DNA of 64,000 bases from AC-32 sp963813435 (GTDB lineage Bacteria > Actinomycetota > Thermoleophilia > Gaiellales > Gaiellaceae). Shown here piece by piece: positions 63,083 through 64,000 of this stretch; positions within the stretch are counted from its first letter, which is position 1, and every line of letters starts with the position of its first letter. Under the pieces are notes generated by a model. The model worked only from the letters and a program-made list of their open reading frames with translations. It was not told the DNA's origin and did no database searches. A program made the translations under genes and the position numbers. Where the stretch lies: positions 1,530,957-1,594,956 of the forward strand of contig CAWEYY010000003.1 in assembly GCA_963813435.1 (NCBI GenBank), given 5' to 3'.

Positions 63083-63724
63083 GTGAGCAAGCGCTTCCTG
63101 GTCGAACCGGACTCGCCCTCGGCAGAGCCCCTTCGGGCGCTCCGCCTCGCAGTCGAGGCGCGCCTAGGCTCGAGACAGACGGGAGGACTCGTCTTCACGA
63201 GCCCCTCCCCGGGCGACGGACGGTCGACCCTAGCTGCCAACTACGCACTGGTGGCGGCACACGTCCAGAGGCCCGTGCTGCTCATCGATGCCGACATGCG
63301 CAAGCCGAACCTCCACACGATGTTCGACGTGCCCCTCTCACCGGGCATGGTCGACGTGCTCCGCGACCGTCTCGACCCCTGGCAGGTAACGCATACGTTT
63401 CCGGCGCTCGGCGGCCTCCACCTTCTCACGGCCGGATCGTCGCTGCCTCGGCCGGGGGACATCGCCGCCTCACCGGCAATGGGAGACCTACTCGAGAAGG
63501 CATACGACGACTGCGAGACCGTCGTCCTCGACTCACCGCCGGTGCTCGTCGCAGCCGATGCGTCGGGGCTCGCCTCACACTCCCGGACCAAGATCGTGAT
63601 GATCACGAACCGCTCGGCAAAGCGCCGGCACCTCGTGAGCGCACTCCGCAAGCTCACCGTGACCGAGGCGAACATCGTAGGCCTCGTCATCAACCGCGAG
63701 GGCGCCCTGGCCGACGATTTCTAA
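63083..63724 (+). CDS. CpsD/BY-kinase-like ATPase with altered Walker A
   Basis: The 213-aa product shows the BY-kinase/ParA layout: Walker A-like TSPSPGDGRSTLAANYA, Walker A' VLLIDADMRKPNLH, Walker B ETVVLDSPPVL. The usual Walker A lysine (GEGKST) is Arg here, and no C-terminal tyrosine cluster is present (ends REGALADDF), so autokinase activity is doubtful. It likely still binds nucleotide or regulates the Wzz partner, 10 bp upstream. GTG start. Confidence 0.85.
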   Translation: MSKRFLVEPDSPSAEPLRALRLAVEARLGSRQTGGLVFTSPSPGDGRSTLAANYALVAAHVQRPVLLIDADMRKPNLHTMFDVPLSPGMVDVLRDRLDPWQVTHTFPALGGLHLLTAGSSLPRPGDIAASPAMGDLLEKAYDDCETVVLDSPPVLVAADASGLASHSRTKIVMITNRSAKRRHLVSALRKLTVTEANIVGLVINREGALADDF

Positions 63725-63739
63725 GTAGGTCGACCGCCC

Positions 63740-64000
63740 ATGACCGAGAACGCTCTTCGCCGCTTCTTCATGCTCTGGGCAACTGCAGCTCTGGCAGCCG
63801 CGAGTGCAGGTGTCGGCGTCATGCTGGCGACTGCCCGAGCCGAGGGTGTGGCTCTCGCACTGCTACCAGTCGTCCTCGTTGCGGTCGGCAGCCTGATCGC
63901 CTCGAACCGCGCGGTTCTCGTCTACGCCGCTTTCGTCTTGTGCTTGCTCGGCCCGCTTCCGGTCACCGACGCGCTACCACTCCACGCGGGGATCCAGGTC
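63740..64000 (+). CDS. Membrane protein, N-terminus of a likely O-antigen ligase/polymerase
   Basis: Cut by the right edge. The 87 visible residues start MTENALRRFFMLWATAALAAASAGVGVMLA and continue ALLPVVLVAVGSLIASNRAVLVYAAFVLCLLGPLPVTDALPLHAG, at least three helices. Position after Wzz and the CpsD-like gene fits an O-antigen ligase/Wzy-type polymerase; the diagnostic loop is outside the window. Confidence 0.6.
   Translation, partial: MTENALRRFFMLWATAALAAASAGVGVMLATARAEGVALALLPVVLVAVGSLIASNRAVLVYAAFVLCLLGPLPVTDALPLHAGIQV

Overview
The window is about 64 kb of very GC-rich bacterial chromosome with many GTG, TTG and possibly CTG starts. Gene content and codon style suggest an actinobacterium of the Thermoleophilia (Gaiellales/Solirubrobacterales) type. 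That placement is an inference from gene families, not from a marker-gene tree.

Layout. 1-5961: end of an Mrp-type ATPase, a short Ldh_2 oxidoreductase, a cupin/TPR protein, a DUF1028 protein, a decayed small gene, a UPF0173 hydrolase, a membrane protein and a frameshifted secreted protein. 5978-20298 (minus): a complete 14-subunit complex I operon, nuoA to nuoN, almost every junction translationally coupled. The exception is nuoC/nuoD, which holds a 164-nt highly structured sequence whose wobble pairs suggest a plus-strand RNA. 20447-23972: A-type Fe-S carrier, small monooxygenase-like protein, ferredoxin-NADP reductase, zinc ribbon protein, fumarase. 24148-36427: secreted proteins (lipoprotein, Asp-box propeller protein, subtilase, anchored propeller protein, M36 metallopeptidase), separated by strong terminators or promoters. 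36478-42764 (minus): lipoyl synthase, octanoyltransferase and 2-oxoacid dehydrogenase E2, E1-beta and E1-alpha, so the enzyme and the machinery that lipoylates it are together. 42807-49260: zinc ribbon, ASCH and Nudix proteins, CIRCE-controlled groES-groEL, a membrane SRPBCC protein, a TetR regulator divergent from a quinone-reductase-like MDR with a paired operator, and a methyltransferase. 49451-53136: YgfZ-like protein, tRNA-Arg with a GCG anticodon, L-2-hydroxyglutarate oxidase and two coiled-coil proteins. 53335-64000: a surface polysaccharide locus running off the right edge.

How the genes work together. Complex I, fumarase, the 2-oxoacid dehydrogenase with lipoylation enzymes and the ferredoxin reductase are the core of aerobic respiration. 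The secreted block looks like extracellular protein degradation. The last 11 kb should build and export a polysaccharide carrying an amino sugar (oxidoreductase, aminotransferase and hexapeptide acyltransferase), modified by formyl transfer and deacetylation.

Caveat. At least nine genes, including nuoG and the E2 subunit, are interrupted by apparent one-base indels, several in G/C runs. This pattern suggests consensus errors in the assembly more than real gene decay, so frameshifted genes are given over their full inferred extent with the break positions. No CRISPR array, insertion sequence or prophage gene was seen.
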